From the NCBI RefSeq assembly GCF_004342025.1, contig NZ_SLWN01000004.1:372001-436000 (forward strand): a stretch of 64,000 nt of DNA, read 5' to 3'. Source of the DNA: Kribbella steppae (GTDB taxonomy: Bacteria; Actinomycetota; Actinomycetes; Propionibacteriales; Kribbellaceae). Positions 17,655 to 26,410 of this stretch are shown piece by piece (the first letter of the stretch is position 1; every line of letters begins with the position of its first letter). Under the pieces are notes generated by a model that was given only the letters and a program-made list of their open reading frames with translations, searched no databases and was not told the DNA's origin. The translations under genes and the position numbers were made by a program.

Positions 17655-18668
17655 TCAGGCCCGCGACTGGAAAATGTTGGCGAACCAGTCGAGCTGGGCA
17701 TCCTGCTGGTAGGTCTGGCCGCCCTCGTGCTCGTTGTGCGAGTAGACCTTGATGTCCTTCTGGATGTTGGTGCCGGCCGCATCGCCGTAGGCGTTGTAGG
17801 CCGCGAAGACCGTCGACGGCGGGCAGATCGCGTCCATCAGGGCGACCGAGAAGAGCGCCGGCACCGTGGCCAGCCGGCCCAGGTTGACGCCGTCGAAGTA
17901 GCTCAGGGTCCGGTACGCCGTCTCGACCTCGTTCCGGAACCCCTTCAGGTACCGGGTGATCTCGCCGTACGGGTCCTTGTCGGTGATCTGCAGGGCCCGC
18001 TCGAAGTGGCACAGGAACGGAACGTCCGGTGCACACCCGAGGAGGTTGATCCCGGCCAGGCCGGCCAGCCCGGCGGCCGCGATCGAGATCCCGCCGCCCT
18101 GGCTGCCGCCGGTGACGACGATCTGGTCCGGATCCACGAACGGCGACATCCGGGCCGCCTCGAGTGCGCGGACGGCGTCGACGTACACGCGGCGGTAGTA
18201 GTAGGTCTCCGGGTCGGTGATGCCGGCGGTCATGAACCCCGGCGCGTGGTTCAGACCGGCGTACGCGCTGTCGTCGGGGGTGCCGCCCGGGTTGCCGCTG
18301 CTGTAGCCCTGACCGCGGGTGTCCATCAGGAAGTGGGCGTAGCCGGCCTGCGCCCACAGGTTGGTGGTGTGCGGGAAGCCGCGGCCGCCGGAGTAGCCGA
18401 AGTACTGCACGACGGTCGGCAGCGGTCCCGTCGTACCCGCCGGAACGTGCAGCCAGCCCTTGATCGGCGCACCGCCGAAGCCCGCGTACGTCACGTCGTA
18501 GGTGTCGACGACGGCGAGCTTGTTGTCGATCGGGGTGAACGTGGCGGACAGGTCGTCGGCACGCGCCTTCTCGAGGGATCGGCGCCAGAAATCGACAAGG
18601 TCGGCAGGGGCCGCCACCTCGGGCCGGTACGCACGGAGCTTGTCGAGGGAAAGATCGAACATGGCCAT
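17655..18668 (-). CDS. Acetyl xylan esterase (AXE1/cephalosporin-C deacetylase family)
   Basis: 337 residues, full length. FDLSLDKLRAYRPEV start, nucleophile in VTGGSQGGG, Asp in SVALMDAICPP and His in HNEHEGG give the complete Ser-Asp-His triad; RGQGYSSG is a family mark. No signal peptide, so it acts in the cytoplasm on short acetylated sugars. The start is taken at ATG 18668; ATG 18662 is possible. There is no clear ribosome binding site, but TACATT upstream could be a -10 of a short-leader mRNA. A sulfatase gene is divergent 89 bp away. Confidence 0.88.
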   Translation of the reverse strand: MAMFDLSLDKLRAYRPEVAAPADLVDFWRRSLEKARADDLSATFTPIDNKLAVVDTYDVTYAGFGGAPIKGWLHVPAGTTGPLPTVVQYFGYSGGRGFPHTTNLWAQAGYAHFLMDTRGQGYSSGNPGGTPDDSAYAGLNHAPGFMTAGITDPETYYYRRVYVDAVRALEAARMSPFVDPDQIVVTGGSQGGGISIAAAGLAGLAGINLLGCAPDVPFLCHFERALQITDKDPYGEITRYLKGFRNEVETAYRTLSYFDGVNLGRLATVPALFSVALMDAICPPSTVFAAYNAYGDAAGTNIQKDIKVYSHNEHEGGQTYQQDAQLDWFANIFQSRA

Positions 18669-18757
18669 GAGCAACCAATGTAAAGCAGGGACGACGCCCC
18701 CGAAGCGGCTGTGTCCGATGCTGGACACCACCGCTGTGGACAAGGTGAGGTGAAGGT

Positions 18758-20266
18758 ATGTCCTCCCCCAACATCGTCTTCATCATGTCCGACGACCACG
18801 CTGCGCACGCGATCTCGGCGTACGGGAGCAAGGTCAACGAGACCCCGCAGCTGGACCGGCTGGCCGCTCAGGGTGTCCGGATGGATGCGACGTACTGCAC
18901 GAACTCCATCTGCTCCCCCTCGCGGGCGTCGATCCTGACCGGCACCTACAGCCACATCAACGGGGTCGCCTCGATCTTCACCGAGATCGACTACCGCATC
19001 CCGACCTTCGCCGAAGTGCTGCACGACGCCGGCTACCAGACCGCGTTGTTCGGCAAGTGGCACCTCGGCGAACGACCCGAAGCGGCGCCGCGGCACTTCG
19101 ACGCGTGGAAGGTCTTCCCCGGTCAGGGGGAGTACGTCGACCCGCTCATGATCGGCCCGGACGGCTCCGAGACGGTGCCCGGATACGCCACCGACATCGT
19201 CACCGATCAGAGCATCGACTGGATCCGGGACCGCGACCAGGACCGGCCGTTCCTGCTGCTGGTGCATCACAAGGCGCCGCACCGGCCGTGGGTGCCGGAC
19301 GAGAAGCACAAGGAGCTCTACCCGCTCGGTTCCATCCCGGAGCCGAGCACGCTCTTCGATGATCACAGCACCCGTAGCCAGGCCGTCCGTGGCGTCCGGA
19401 TGTCCGTCGCGGACGACCTCAGCTCGGACGAGCTCGGTGAGGACCTGCCCGCTGAACTGCGTGGGCCGTCGCGGCGGGTGGACCGCATGCGGTGGAAGTA
19501 CCAGCGCTACCTGCGCGACTACCTGCAGTGTGTTCAGTCGATCGACGACAACGTAGGCCGGTTGCTCGACGTCCTCGACGAGGAGGGCCTGACCGAATCG
19601 ACCGTGGTCGTCTACACCTCCGACCAGGGCTTCTTCCTCGGTGACCATGGCTGGTTCGACAAGCGGCTGATGTTCGACGAGTCGCTGCAGATGCCGATGC
19701 TGATCCGCTGGCCTTCGTCGATCCCAGCAGCAAGTAGCTGTGATGCGATGGTCACCAACGTCGACTTCGCCGCGACCTTCCTCGACATGGCCGGCCTGGA
19801 CCCGGCCGCGGCGTTGCCGACCTCCCAGGGCCGCAGCTTCCTCCCGCTCCTGCGCGGCGACCAGGTCGACGACTGGCCCGACGCCGTGTACTACCGCTAC
19901 TGGGAGCACGACGACCCGATTCACCACGCACCCGCGCACTACGGCGTACGGACGAAGGATCTCAAGCTCATCCATTACTACGGCGCCGGCCTCGGCGTAC
20001 CCGGTTCGTCGGACCACCTCTTCGAACCCGAGTGGGAGCTCTACGACCTCCGCACCGACCCGGAGGAACTCGTCAACGTCGCCGACAACCCGTCGTACGC
20101 CGAGATCCGCGCCGCCCTCACCACCCGCCTGGCCGACCTCCAACGCCACTACGCCGACACCCCCTACGAAGGCACCACAACCCCACGCCCCACTTGGTCC
20201 TGGGCCGACGAGAAGTCCCTCCAGTCAGTAGCCGCCTACACCAGAACCCTCCGCTCAGACGCCTGA
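18758..20266 (+). CDS. Sulfatase, cysteine type
   Basis: 502 residues. N-terminal metal site NIVFIMSDDHAAHAIS and the CSPSRASILTG signature with Cys52, which must be converted to formylglycine; then GKWHLGE and C-terminal YDLRTDPEELVNVADNP. These mark a type I sulfatase active on sulfated carbohydrates. No signal peptide is visible, so it is either cytoplasmic or co-exported. GAGG 8 bases before ATG 18758. It is divergent from the acetyl esterase, so both may strip substituents of the same glycan. Confidence 0.9.
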   Translation: MSSPNIVFIMSDDHAAHAISAYGSKVNETPQLDRLAAQGVRMDATYCTNSICSPSRASILTGTYSHINGVASIFTEIDYRIPTFAEVLHDAGYQTALFGKWHLGERPEAAPRHFDAWKVFPGQGEYVDPLMIGPDGSETVPGYATDIVTDQSIDWIRDRDQDRPFLLLVHHKAPHRPWVPDEKHKELYPLGSIPEPSTLFDDHSTRSQAVRGVRMSVADDLSSDELGEDLPAELRGPSRRVDRMRWKYQRYLRDYLQCVQSIDDNVGRLLDVLDEEGLTESTVVVYTSDQGFFLGDHGWFDKRLMFDESLQMPMLIRWPSSIPAASSCDAMVTNVDFAATFLDMAGLDPAAALPTSQGRSFLPLLRGDQVDDWPDAVYYRYWEHDDPIHHAPAHYGVRTKDLKLIHYYGAGLGVPGSSDHLFEPEWELYDLRTDPEELVNVADNPSYAEIRAALTTRLADLQRHYADTPYEGTTTPRPTWSWADEKSLQSVAAYTRTLRSDA

Positions 20267-20297
20267 ACGCCGGTCGGGACCGGGGGTCCCTTGGCTG

Positions 20298-20313
20298 AGG
20301 GACTTTCGGCCCT
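20298..20313. promoter_or_regulatory. DosR/OsdR-like box
   Basis: AGGGACTTTCGGCCCT resembles the GGGACTTNNGGCCC form of DevR/DosR-type operators. A second partial half (GGTCCCTTGGCTGAGGGAC, 20285-20303) precedes it and can pair as a hairpin. It lies 109 bases before a small gene. Motif match only. Confidence 0.4.
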
Positions 20314-20421
20314 GTCGGCGGCTGGGCAGTGATGGTTCGATCCTCTACAAGCCTGTCGGTTATTGGATCGGAATATCGCAGTGTCGCGTATGTGGCCGGT
20401 CATCAGAACGCGGAGTTGCCG

Positions 20422-20664
20422 ATGCCCAGACATCTTGAAGCCCCACTGTCCGAGGTCGACGCTGCGGTCGAGACGTACTACCGCGACGGTTCGTGGCACA
20501 CGCGGCGCGGTGACTGCACCCGGCCGTTCGCTTCCGGAACGCGGCGGGACCGGCTGATCACGGTCGGTGTGGAAGTCGCGCGCTGGAACGGCCTGCGGCA
20601 CATCATCCGGGACACCGACGGCACCATCGTCGAGGTCAACCTCTACATCACCTCCCCCTGCTGA
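20422..20664 (+). CDS. Small hypothetical protein (80 residues)
   Basis: A small soluble protein, no signal or membrane segment, ending TDGTIVEVNLYITSPC. It has three Cys-free beta-like blocks and a DCTRPF segment. CGGAG is 7 bases before ATG 20422. No family was recognised. The DosR-like box upstream suggests induction under low oxygen or nitric oxide, if that box is real. Confidence 0.55.
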   Translation: MPRHLEAPLSEVDAAVETYYRDGSWHTRRGDCTRPFASGTRRDRLITVGVEVARWNGLRHIIRDTDGTIVEVNLYITSPC

Positions 20665-20813
20665 CTCGTCTACATCGCCTCGCCCACTGACTCCGGCCGG
20701 AGGGTTCCGGATCCGGACATCTGCGCACTCCCCGGCGCCGGATCCGGTTGCGTAGGTCGTGCCAAGGAGAACTCCTTCGCACAACCTTCGAAGCACAAGA
20801 TCAAGGGGAGATC

Positions 20814-21263
20814 ATGAGGATTCAGCGTTCGATGGTCCGTGGTATCGCCGTACTGGGCGCAGCGGTGTCGGCAGGCGTGATGGCTCCAACCGTCAGTTCG
20901 GCGGCACCCGCGCAGGAGTCCGGTTCCACCAAGACTCAGGCGGCCGCCGTACAGACGGCGCCGACGGCGACCCGAGGGGCGAACGTGACGGTGTGCAAGG
21001 CGTACGGCGGCACGATCCGGGGCTGCGCCGGGTTCCAGGCGTACGACGAGATCCTGGCCGTCTGCGACCGTCGCGCGGACGGCCGCCGGGTCGTGGGCCA
21101 GGCGTACTGGGCGGGCAAGATCCGGGCCACGGTGGAGGACAGGAACGGCGCGACGAAGCCTTGCTACGGCAAGGACCTCAGCATCGCCGAGGGCACCGCG
21201 GTCTGGGTACGGGTCTGGGTCGAGGGCGTGGGCTTCACCCGCTGGTACCGCGGCACTGCCTGA
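20814..21263 (+). CDS. Small secreted cysteine-containing protein
   Basis: 149 residues. Sec signal (MVRGIAVLGAAVSAGVMAPTVSSAAPA), a Thr/Ala-rich segment, then a ~75-residue domain with paired cysteines (VTVCKAYG, GCAGFQ, VCDRRADG, KPCYG). The domain shares the VCD-x-x-ADG core and general layout with the protein at 25939-26316, so the two are likely paralogues. GGGGAG is just before ATG 20814. Function unknown. Confidence 0.72.
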   Translation: MRIQRSMVRGIAVLGAAVSAGVMAPTVSSAAPAQESGSTKTQAAAVQTAPTATRGANVTVCKAYGGTIRGCAGFQAYDEILAVCDRRADGRRVVGQAYWAGKIRATVEDRNGATKPCYGKDLSIAEGTAVWVRVWVEGVGFTRWYRGTA

Positions 21264-21319
21264 CAGCTGACAACACCATCCCGGGCCTGTCCGCCGACAT
21301 CGGCGGGCAGGCCCCAGCT

Positions 21320-21543
21320 TTGTCTGACAAGCATCGCCGGACAACACCAGGACTTGCCCGACAAGCAATGGCCGACGCCACCAGCACTTGCCTGACAAAC
21401 CTCGGCGCATGGCACCTGGACTTGCCTGACAAACCTCGGCGCATGGCACCTGGACTTGCCTGACAAACCTCGGCGCATGGCACCTGGACTTGCCTGACAA
21501 ACCTCGGCGACAGCGCCTCGGACTTGCCTGACAAGCATCGGTG
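21320..21543. repeat. 34-bp tandem repeat array (6.6 copies)
   Basis: Units start at 21320, 21354, 21388, 21422, 21456, 21490 and 21524, exactly 34 bases apart, each beginning TTGCCTGACAA or a close variant. The three middle units (21388-21489) are identical; outer units diverge. Degenerate units can be traced back to the stop codon of the secreted protein gene at 21263. The array fills the gap between that gene and the convergent LuxR pseudogene. Confidence 0.9.
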
Positions 21544-21576
21544 ATAGACGTCGAGGCCGTGACCCGGACCGAGGGT

Positions 21577-22300
21577 TCAGAGCCAGCCGCGGCGGGCGAC
21601 CTCGAGGCCGAGCTGGAACCGGCAGTCGACCCGCAGCTTGCGGCACAGGCCGGCGACCTGCCGGCGCACGGTCCGGTCGGTGACGCCGAGCTCGCGCGCG
21701 ATCGCCTCGTCCGTCAGCCCTGCGGCGAGCAGCACCAGAACCTCCCGGGACCGCTCCCCCAGCCGGTCGAGCGGATCGGCCTCGCTGATGTCGACGGCCT
21801 CCGACTGCTCCCAGGTCGCCTGGAACACCGCCTCCAGCGGCCGCACGTACTCTTCGGACCGGATCAGCAGCGCCGCCTGGGTCATCGGCGTCCCGAGCAC
21901 CGGGATCAAGGCCGCCGAGCGATCGGCCAGCATCATCTGCGTCATCGGCAGCTGTTCCGCGGCCCTGAGCTCCTCACCGAGACCGACAACGGCTCGCAGG
22001 TACCCGCGCATCAACGCACCCTCCGGCCCGAGCAGTCGCTTGCGGAGCCGGACCGTCTGCATCCGGATACCCCGCGTCACCAGCTCCGCCGTGCGCTGCG
22101 CCGAGGCGGTCTGGTCGCCGTGCGGCAGATGGCTGTGCAGCGACCGCAACGACGTACGGCAGGTCCCGACCAGCCTGTCGCGTACCGCGTCGATGTCGGC
22201 GAATCCGTCCAGCCGGACGATCTGTGGATCGTCACCGCCCTCCGCAACGGAGCACAGCCGCCCACAACAGCGCGCGCAGCCTCAACTCGACATTCGGCAT
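21577..22300 (-). pseudogene. LuxR-type regulator with probable N-terminal frameshift
   Basis: The C-terminal frame (to 21577) has a sensor-like middle part and a clear LuxR HTH (LTDEAIARELGVTDRTVRRQVAGL). It has no ATG or GTG start; the homologous frame is open up to 22281 after a stop. ATG 22300, with a very strong GGGGGAGGG site, starts another frame (MPNVELRLRALLWAAVL) that stops at 22232. A one-base change between 22234 and 22281 would join the two into ~241 residues. The usual N-terminal TrmB-like HTH of this family is also missing. A TTG-started 190-residue product is possible. Confidence 0.65.
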
Positions 22301-22320
22301 GTCGCCCTCCCCCGAGGTCC

Positions 22321-22345
22321 GTCGGCCTACCCCCAGTAGGCCGAC
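22321..22345. promoter_or_regulatory. Perfect 10-bp inverted repeat before the LuxR pseudogene
   Basis: GTCGGCCTAC at 22321-22330 and its exact reverse complement at 22336-22345 flank a 5-base centre, 21 bases before ATG 22300. It could be an operator or a 5'-leader hairpin that hides the ribosome binding site. Confidence 0.55.
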
Positions 22346-22499
22346 GATTCACTAGCCAAGGCGGTCGGCGACCGAGTGTCAACCGTCATCCGCGTGCAGG
22401 CTGGTGCCGCTGTCCTGTTCCGGACACCACGCGTCGTGATGACCCGCTGACCCAGCAAGTGGATAGCGTTCCCGGAATCAGGACTTCCCGGAGGTTGCT

Positions 22500-23492
22500 A
22501 TGACGGGTCAAGCGACGGTCGTGCACGCTCGCAAGACCGTGACGCCGCGCCCGCGTGCCCAAGTCGGTTTGGCAGTTGTACTTGCCGTGTTTGCCGTACT
22601 GGAGCTGATGAATGGCGACCTGGTAGTGGCTCTGGTCATTGCGGCCGGCGCTGTCCTGGTGCTGCCGAGCACGTACGGCGTGGCGCGGCGTGCGGCGAGG
22701 CGGCAGCCGGACTGGATCGAGGTGCGGCCGGATCGGATCGTCGCCGTCCGGTCGACCGGGGCGAGCTGGGAGCTGCTGCGCGCCCCGGACAGCGTGCTGC
22801 AGGTTCACGACGTCGACGGGCATCCGCAGCTGTCGATCAGCGGCAACGGGTCGATCCCGCTCGCCCGGTACGACGTCGACGAGATAGGCCGGGCGGCGCG
22901 GGCGAACGGTTGGCCGTGGACCCCGCCCGGCAGTACGACTCCGATCGGGTCGACTCAGGCCGGGTCGACTCAGGCCGGGTCGACTCCGGCCGCGGACGCC
23001 GTACCGCTTGCGCCCGACGAGACGCGCATCCAGCTCCGCGACGGGTCCAGCCAGCTGCCCCAATTGATGGCAAAGCTCTCGCCGGGTCTGGTGATCGCAC
23101 TCGCCATCTGTGTCGCCGTGGGGGCGGTGGCGATGGGCTTTGCAGGCGTCTCGCCGACCGTGACTGTCATCAGCTTGATCAGCGTTGCGGTCGCTCTCGG
23201 CCTCGCCATCGCCGCGGTGGCGATTGTGTCAGTACGGCTGGATTCGCTGGCCATCACGATCACGCCGCAACGGGTGACGCTGGCCCACGGCACGCAGACA
23301 TCACAAGTGGTCCAACGCACCGCCGTCGCCACCGCGACCGTGGGATCCCGTTGGGCCCGGCTCCGCGACCCCAATGGCAAGGCCCTGCTCTGGCTGCCAT
23401 TGAGGCCGCGGCGCGACGACGTACTCAACGCGCTGGCCCGCAACGGCTGGCCGACCAGCGAGTCCCCGGGCGGACTCCGCCGTCATCTCTGA
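22500..23492 (+). CDS. Membrane protein with two PH-like segments
   Basis: 330 residues. Two helix hairpins (VGLAVVLAVFAVLEL... and LVIALAICVAVGAVAMGFAG, LISVAVALGLAIAAVAIVSV), each followed by a beta-rich soluble segment of PH-like shape (IEVRPDRIVAVRSTGASWELL; ITITPQRVTLAHGTQTSQVV). The linker holds a three-fold GSTQA/GSTPA repeat encoded by near-identical 15-bp units. GGAGG is 5 bases before ATG 22500. No precise family; a GNAT gene follows 12 bp later. Confidence 0.7.
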   Translation: MTGQATVVHARKTVTPRPRAQVGLAVVLAVFAVLELMNGDLVVALVIAAGAVLVLPSTYGVARRAARRQPDWIEVRPDRIVAVRSTGASWELLRAPDSVLQVHDVDGHPQLSISGNGSIPLARYDVDEIGRAARANGWPWTPPGSTTPIGSTQAGSTQAGSTPAADAVPLAPDETRIQLRDGSSQLPQLMAKLSPGLVIALAICVAVGAVAMGFAGVSPTVTVISLISVAVALGLAIAAVAIVSVRLDSLAITITPQRVTLAHGTQTSQVVQRTAVATATVGSRWARLRDPNGKALLWLPLRPRRDDVLNALARNGWPTSESPGGLRRHL

Positions 23493-23504
23493 CATGGTGG
23501 TGGT

Positions 23505-24077
23505 ATGGCCATCGAGGTTCGTCCGGCTTCAGTCTTCGAGGATGTTCGCGCCGTGCTCGGCCCGAAGTCACCCAACTCGAACGTCTGCTGGTGCCTGAGC
23601 TACCGGATCCCGTCCAAGCTCAACAACGAGCTCCACGGTCCGGCCCGCGGTGAGTACGTCGCCGAACTGTGCAAGGCGGAACTCTCTCCCGGCGTGCTCG
23701 CGTACGACGGTGACGAACCGGTCGGCTGGGCCGCGGTCGCACCGCGCTCGGAGACCTCGTTCGCCCGCAACCGCAAGATCCCGCACGTCGACGATCTGCC
23801 GGTCTGGTCGCTGTGGTGCGTCCGCGTCCGTCCCGGTCACCGGAAGCAGGGGATCTCACACGCGCTCATCTCCGGCGCCGTCGAGTTCGCCCGCGACCAC
23901 GGCGCACCGGCAATCGAGGCGTACCCCCTCGACAACGGTGACGCCAAGGTCGACCTGACGATGGCATACCCCGGCCTGCGCAGGAACTTCGAACGCGCAG
24001 GCTTCACCAAGGCCGCCGACACCACCTCGGTCCTAGCCGGCCACCCTCGCATCCTGATGCGCCTCGACCTCAGCTGA
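23505..24077 (+). CDS. GNAT-family N-acetyltransferase
   Basis: 190 residues with the acetyl-CoA loop VRVRPGHRKQGISHALISGAVEFARDHGA and the usual C-terminal GFTKAADTTSVLAG-type ending. The N-terminal CWCLSYR segment is shared by a subset of GNATs. Acceptor unknown. It follows the membrane protein closely and is probably cotranscribed. Confidence 0.85.
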   Translation: MAIEVRPASVFEDVRAVLGPKSPNSNVCWCLSYRIPSKLNNELHGPARGEYVAELCKAELSPGVLAYDGDEPVGWAAVAPRSETSFARNRKIPHVDDLPVWSLWCVRVRPGHRKQGISHALISGAVEFARDHGAPAIEAYPLDNGDAKVDLTMAYPGLRRNFERAGFTKAADTTSVLAGHPRILMRLDLS

Positions 24078-24112
24078 CCCGGCGGCGGTAGTCGGCTCCA
24101 CACTCTGGATCG

Positions 24113-24574
24113 TCACCGTCCCGAGTATTCAGACCGCTCCACTCCCCCGGATTCCCCCACGGGAGGGACGCAACTCCCGCCCAAGGCTGAGCCGTGGCCA
24201 ATCAGCTGAATCCGGAGGAGTTGCCGGTCGTGCGAGGCAATCACCACGGCCGCTGGAGTTGTCTGCAGCGCCTCGCTCAACTCGTCGACCAACGTGATCG
24301 ACAAGTGGTTGGTCGGTTCATCCAGCAGTACGACGTGAGGCCGCGCAGCCAGCAGGATCGCCAGGTCGAGGCGCCGCTGCTGCCCGATGGACAGCTCGGC
24401 AACCGGCCGGGACGTGTCCCGTGACCCGAGCACACCCAAATGCCCGAGCGAGACCCGATCGGTCTCCGTCAGCTTCCCCGCACTCACCATTCGGCCAAGC
24501 GCCGCGTCGTACGCATCGATGGCACGGCGGCGCGACGGCGGCGGCGACTCCTGACCGAGCAGTCCGCCGCGCAC
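24113..24574 (-). pseudogene. ABC-F ATPase remnant (second ATPase half)
   Basis: The readable part has a signature motif (LSIGQQRRLDLAILLA), Walker B with NHL (VVLLDEPTNHLS) and the H-loop (VVIASHDRQLL), which define the second nucleotide-binding domain of ABC-F ribosome-protection/translation factors. Walker A, the whole first domain and a normal C-terminus are absent; about 150 of some 540 expected residues remain. The last ~25 codons look random. A dead fragment is the best reading. Confidence 0.8.
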
Positions 24575-24597
24575 GAGTGGTGCAGCGGGTGGGGTAT

Positions 24598-25809
24598 TCA
24601 GCGGGTGAAGACCACCTCGGGGTGTTTGGGTGAGGGGTGGTTCAGGATCGGGTGGGGTAGGCCGCGGAGGAAGTGATTGAAGAACGCCGCCAGGTACGCG
24701 CGTTGGGCTCGGACGCTGCCGGCCGGGTCGACGGTGCCCAGGAATCCGGTCACGACCTCCTTCGGCAGGTCGTACCTGGCGGCGATGGCCGGGACCGAGA
24801 ACTGGTAGTCCGCGAAGGCGCCGTGTGTGCCGGTCGGGATGCTGAGGTCGAGTTTCCAGCCGCGCTGGGTGGCCCAGAAGCTCATCCAGGAAGGATCCTC
24901 GAGTGGTCCACCGGGCAGATGCGAGTGGCCCTCGGAACCGAACAACAGGAACGGGCGATCCAGGCCGCGCTTGGCCGATTCGCTCAGTTCGCCCTTTGGG
25001 AAGCCGTACTGCAGCGTGCCGTCAAGGCTGACGCCCGCCGTGATCCGTCGGTCGATGAGCATCGTCTCCGCCGCGGTGAATCCGCCCGCGCTGTAGCCGA
25101 ACATCCCGGTACGACGCAGATCGAGCGCGTCGGCCAGCCCGACCGGGAGCCGATCCCCATTGTTGCCGTCGGCAAAGTCATCCAACGTGTCCAGCACGAA
25201 CCGGGTGTCCGCCACCCGGGCGTCGATCGCGGTCCGGACACCGGTGCCATCCGTCGGGAGGAGAACGGGCGCCACGGATCCGTCCGGGAACTCGACCGGC
25301 GCCTCACCCGTGTGGTCGATGGTCACCACGATGTACCCGCGGCTGGCCAGCTCCTCGACGTGATTGGTCCCGAGGATCCGCGACGTACCGAGCCCCGGTG
25401 AGTACAGGACCACCGGACGCCGTCGTCCCAGCGCCGGGGCGTTCCGGCGTGCGTGCGTCGCCGTACGGGCGTAGTCGACCTGCCCTGGGCGGAGCCCCAG
25501 GGTCACGGCAACCTCATCCGCCAGCTGGACAGCCGCTTTCGGCGGTGCGTAGAAGGCCTGGGGTCCGACGGGGAGCGCCGGGTACCACAGGCTGATCATC
25601 AACTCGCGAACCCGGCCGCTCCCCCACGGATCCACGCGGCGATTGTCGACAAGGCGTACGTCGACCGTCCCGATCGGGTACGGACCGGTCGGCCGCGGCA
25701 ACTCCAAGCGGTAGCCGGCCTCGGCAGCCTCCGCCGTCCACGGGACTGCTGACACCGCAACCCCGGAGGCAAGCAGACCAAGGGCCGTACGGCGACTCAT
25801 CGTTGTCAT
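24598..25809 (-). CDS. Secreted alpha/beta hydrolase, PAF-acetylhydrolase-like
   Basis: 403 residues. Tat-like signal (SRRTALGLLASGVAVSAVPWTAEA), then an alpha/beta hydrolase: oxyanion region VVLYSPGLGTSR, nucleophile GYSAGGFT, and His in TGTHGAFADYQF. Size and motifs fit the PAF-AH isoform II/lipase group acting on short acyl esters. ATG 25809 and ATG 25800 are both possible starts. It is divergent from a small secreted protein. Confidence 0.8.
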   Translation of the reverse strand: MTTMSRRTALGLLASGVAVSAVPWTAEAAEAGYRLELPRPTGPYPIGTVDVRLVDNRRVDPWGSGRVRELMISLWYPALPVGPQAFYAPPKAAVQLADEVAVTLGLRPGQVDYARTATHARRNAPALGRRRPVVLYSPGLGTSRILGTNHVEELASRGYIVVTIDHTGEAPVEFPDGSVAPVLLPTDGTGVRTAIDARVADTRFVLDTLDDFADGNNGDRLPVGLADALDLRRTGMFGYSAGGFTAAETMLIDRRITAGVSLDGTLQYGFPKGELSESAKRGLDRPFLLFGSEGHSHLPGGPLEDPSWMSFWATQRGWKLDLSIPTGTHGAFADYQFSVPAIAARYDLPKEVVTGFLGTVDPAGSVRAQRAYLAAFFNHFLRGLPHPILNHPSPKHPEVVFTR

Positions 25810-25938
25810 ACCGCGATGCTCCCCGCCGCCATCTCATCGCGAATCCACCTCAAGTCGGACAGGCAAGTGTCAACGTCAGACGGACTCACATGCTGCACGA
25901 GCCTCGTAAGTTGGCCGACTCAACCAGAAAGGAGCAGC

Positions 25939-26316
25939 ATGCGATTCCGTGCACGTACCGCACGTTTCCTGTTCGCCGGCCTGCTACTGGTGGGTGCCGG
26001 CGCCGTCGTCGGAGCACCGACCGCGGCGGCCGGATCGAACGAGTCCGTGGTCACCGAGAGGGGATCGGTTGCCTGGTACCACGACGGCGACAAGGTCGTC
26101 GTCTGCGACGCCAAGGCGGACGGCCTCTCGATCGAAGCCAACTATCGCCTGGCCGGTGGCACCACCCCCGGCCGCGTCCTGCACGTAGCGGGCGCGGGCA
26201 ACTGTGACAGCAAGATCTGGGACAAGACCGAGGGCCAGAACATCCAGATCCGGATGTGCTACCGGGACGGTTTCGTCATCACCAAGTGCAGCAACTGGCA
26301 GGCCGCCGAAGCCTGA
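25939..26316 (+). CDS. Small secreted cysteine-containing protein, paralogue of 20814-21263
   Basis: 125 residues. Sec signal (FLFAGLLLVGAGAVVGAPTAAAG) and a compact domain with four cysteines (VVVCDAKADG, AGNCDSK, RMCYRDG, TKCSNW). It shares VCD-x-x-ADG with the other small secreted protein. AAGGAG is 5 bases before ATG 25939. Two disulfides are plausible. Function unknown; a strong terminator follows. Confidence 0.75.
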   Translation: MRFRARTARFLFAGLLLVGAGAVVGAPTAAAGSNESVVTERGSVAWYHDGDKVVVCDAKADGLSIEANYRLAGGTTPGRVLHVAGAGNCDSKIWDKTEGQNIQIRMCYRDGFVITKCSNWQAAEA

Positions 26317-26323
26317 CCGCGGT

Positions 26324-26359
26324 GGGGCCGGCGGCGGCTAACCGCTTGCCGCCGGCCCC
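26324..26359 (+). terminator. GC-rich hairpin terminator
   Basis: A perfect 12-bp stem (GGGGCCGGCGGC at 26324-26335 with its complement at 26348-26359) and a 12-base loop, 8 bases after the stop of the secreted protein gene. There is no T-run, as is usual for actinobacterial terminators. Confidence 0.8.
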
Positions 26360-26410
26360 GCGTGGGCGTGAGATGCTGAGCGGGGCGGGTGGGGGTCGAG
26401 CTAGGACGGG

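Noticed and set aside
21320..21543. CRISPR-like array
   Set aside because: The 34-bp period is complete repeat without unique spacers, and no cas genes are near; it is a plain tandem repeat.
25857..25870. A CAGGCAAGT match before the second small secreted protein, similar to the 34-bp repeat near the first
   Set aside because: Only nine bases match, which is expected by chance in 64 kb.
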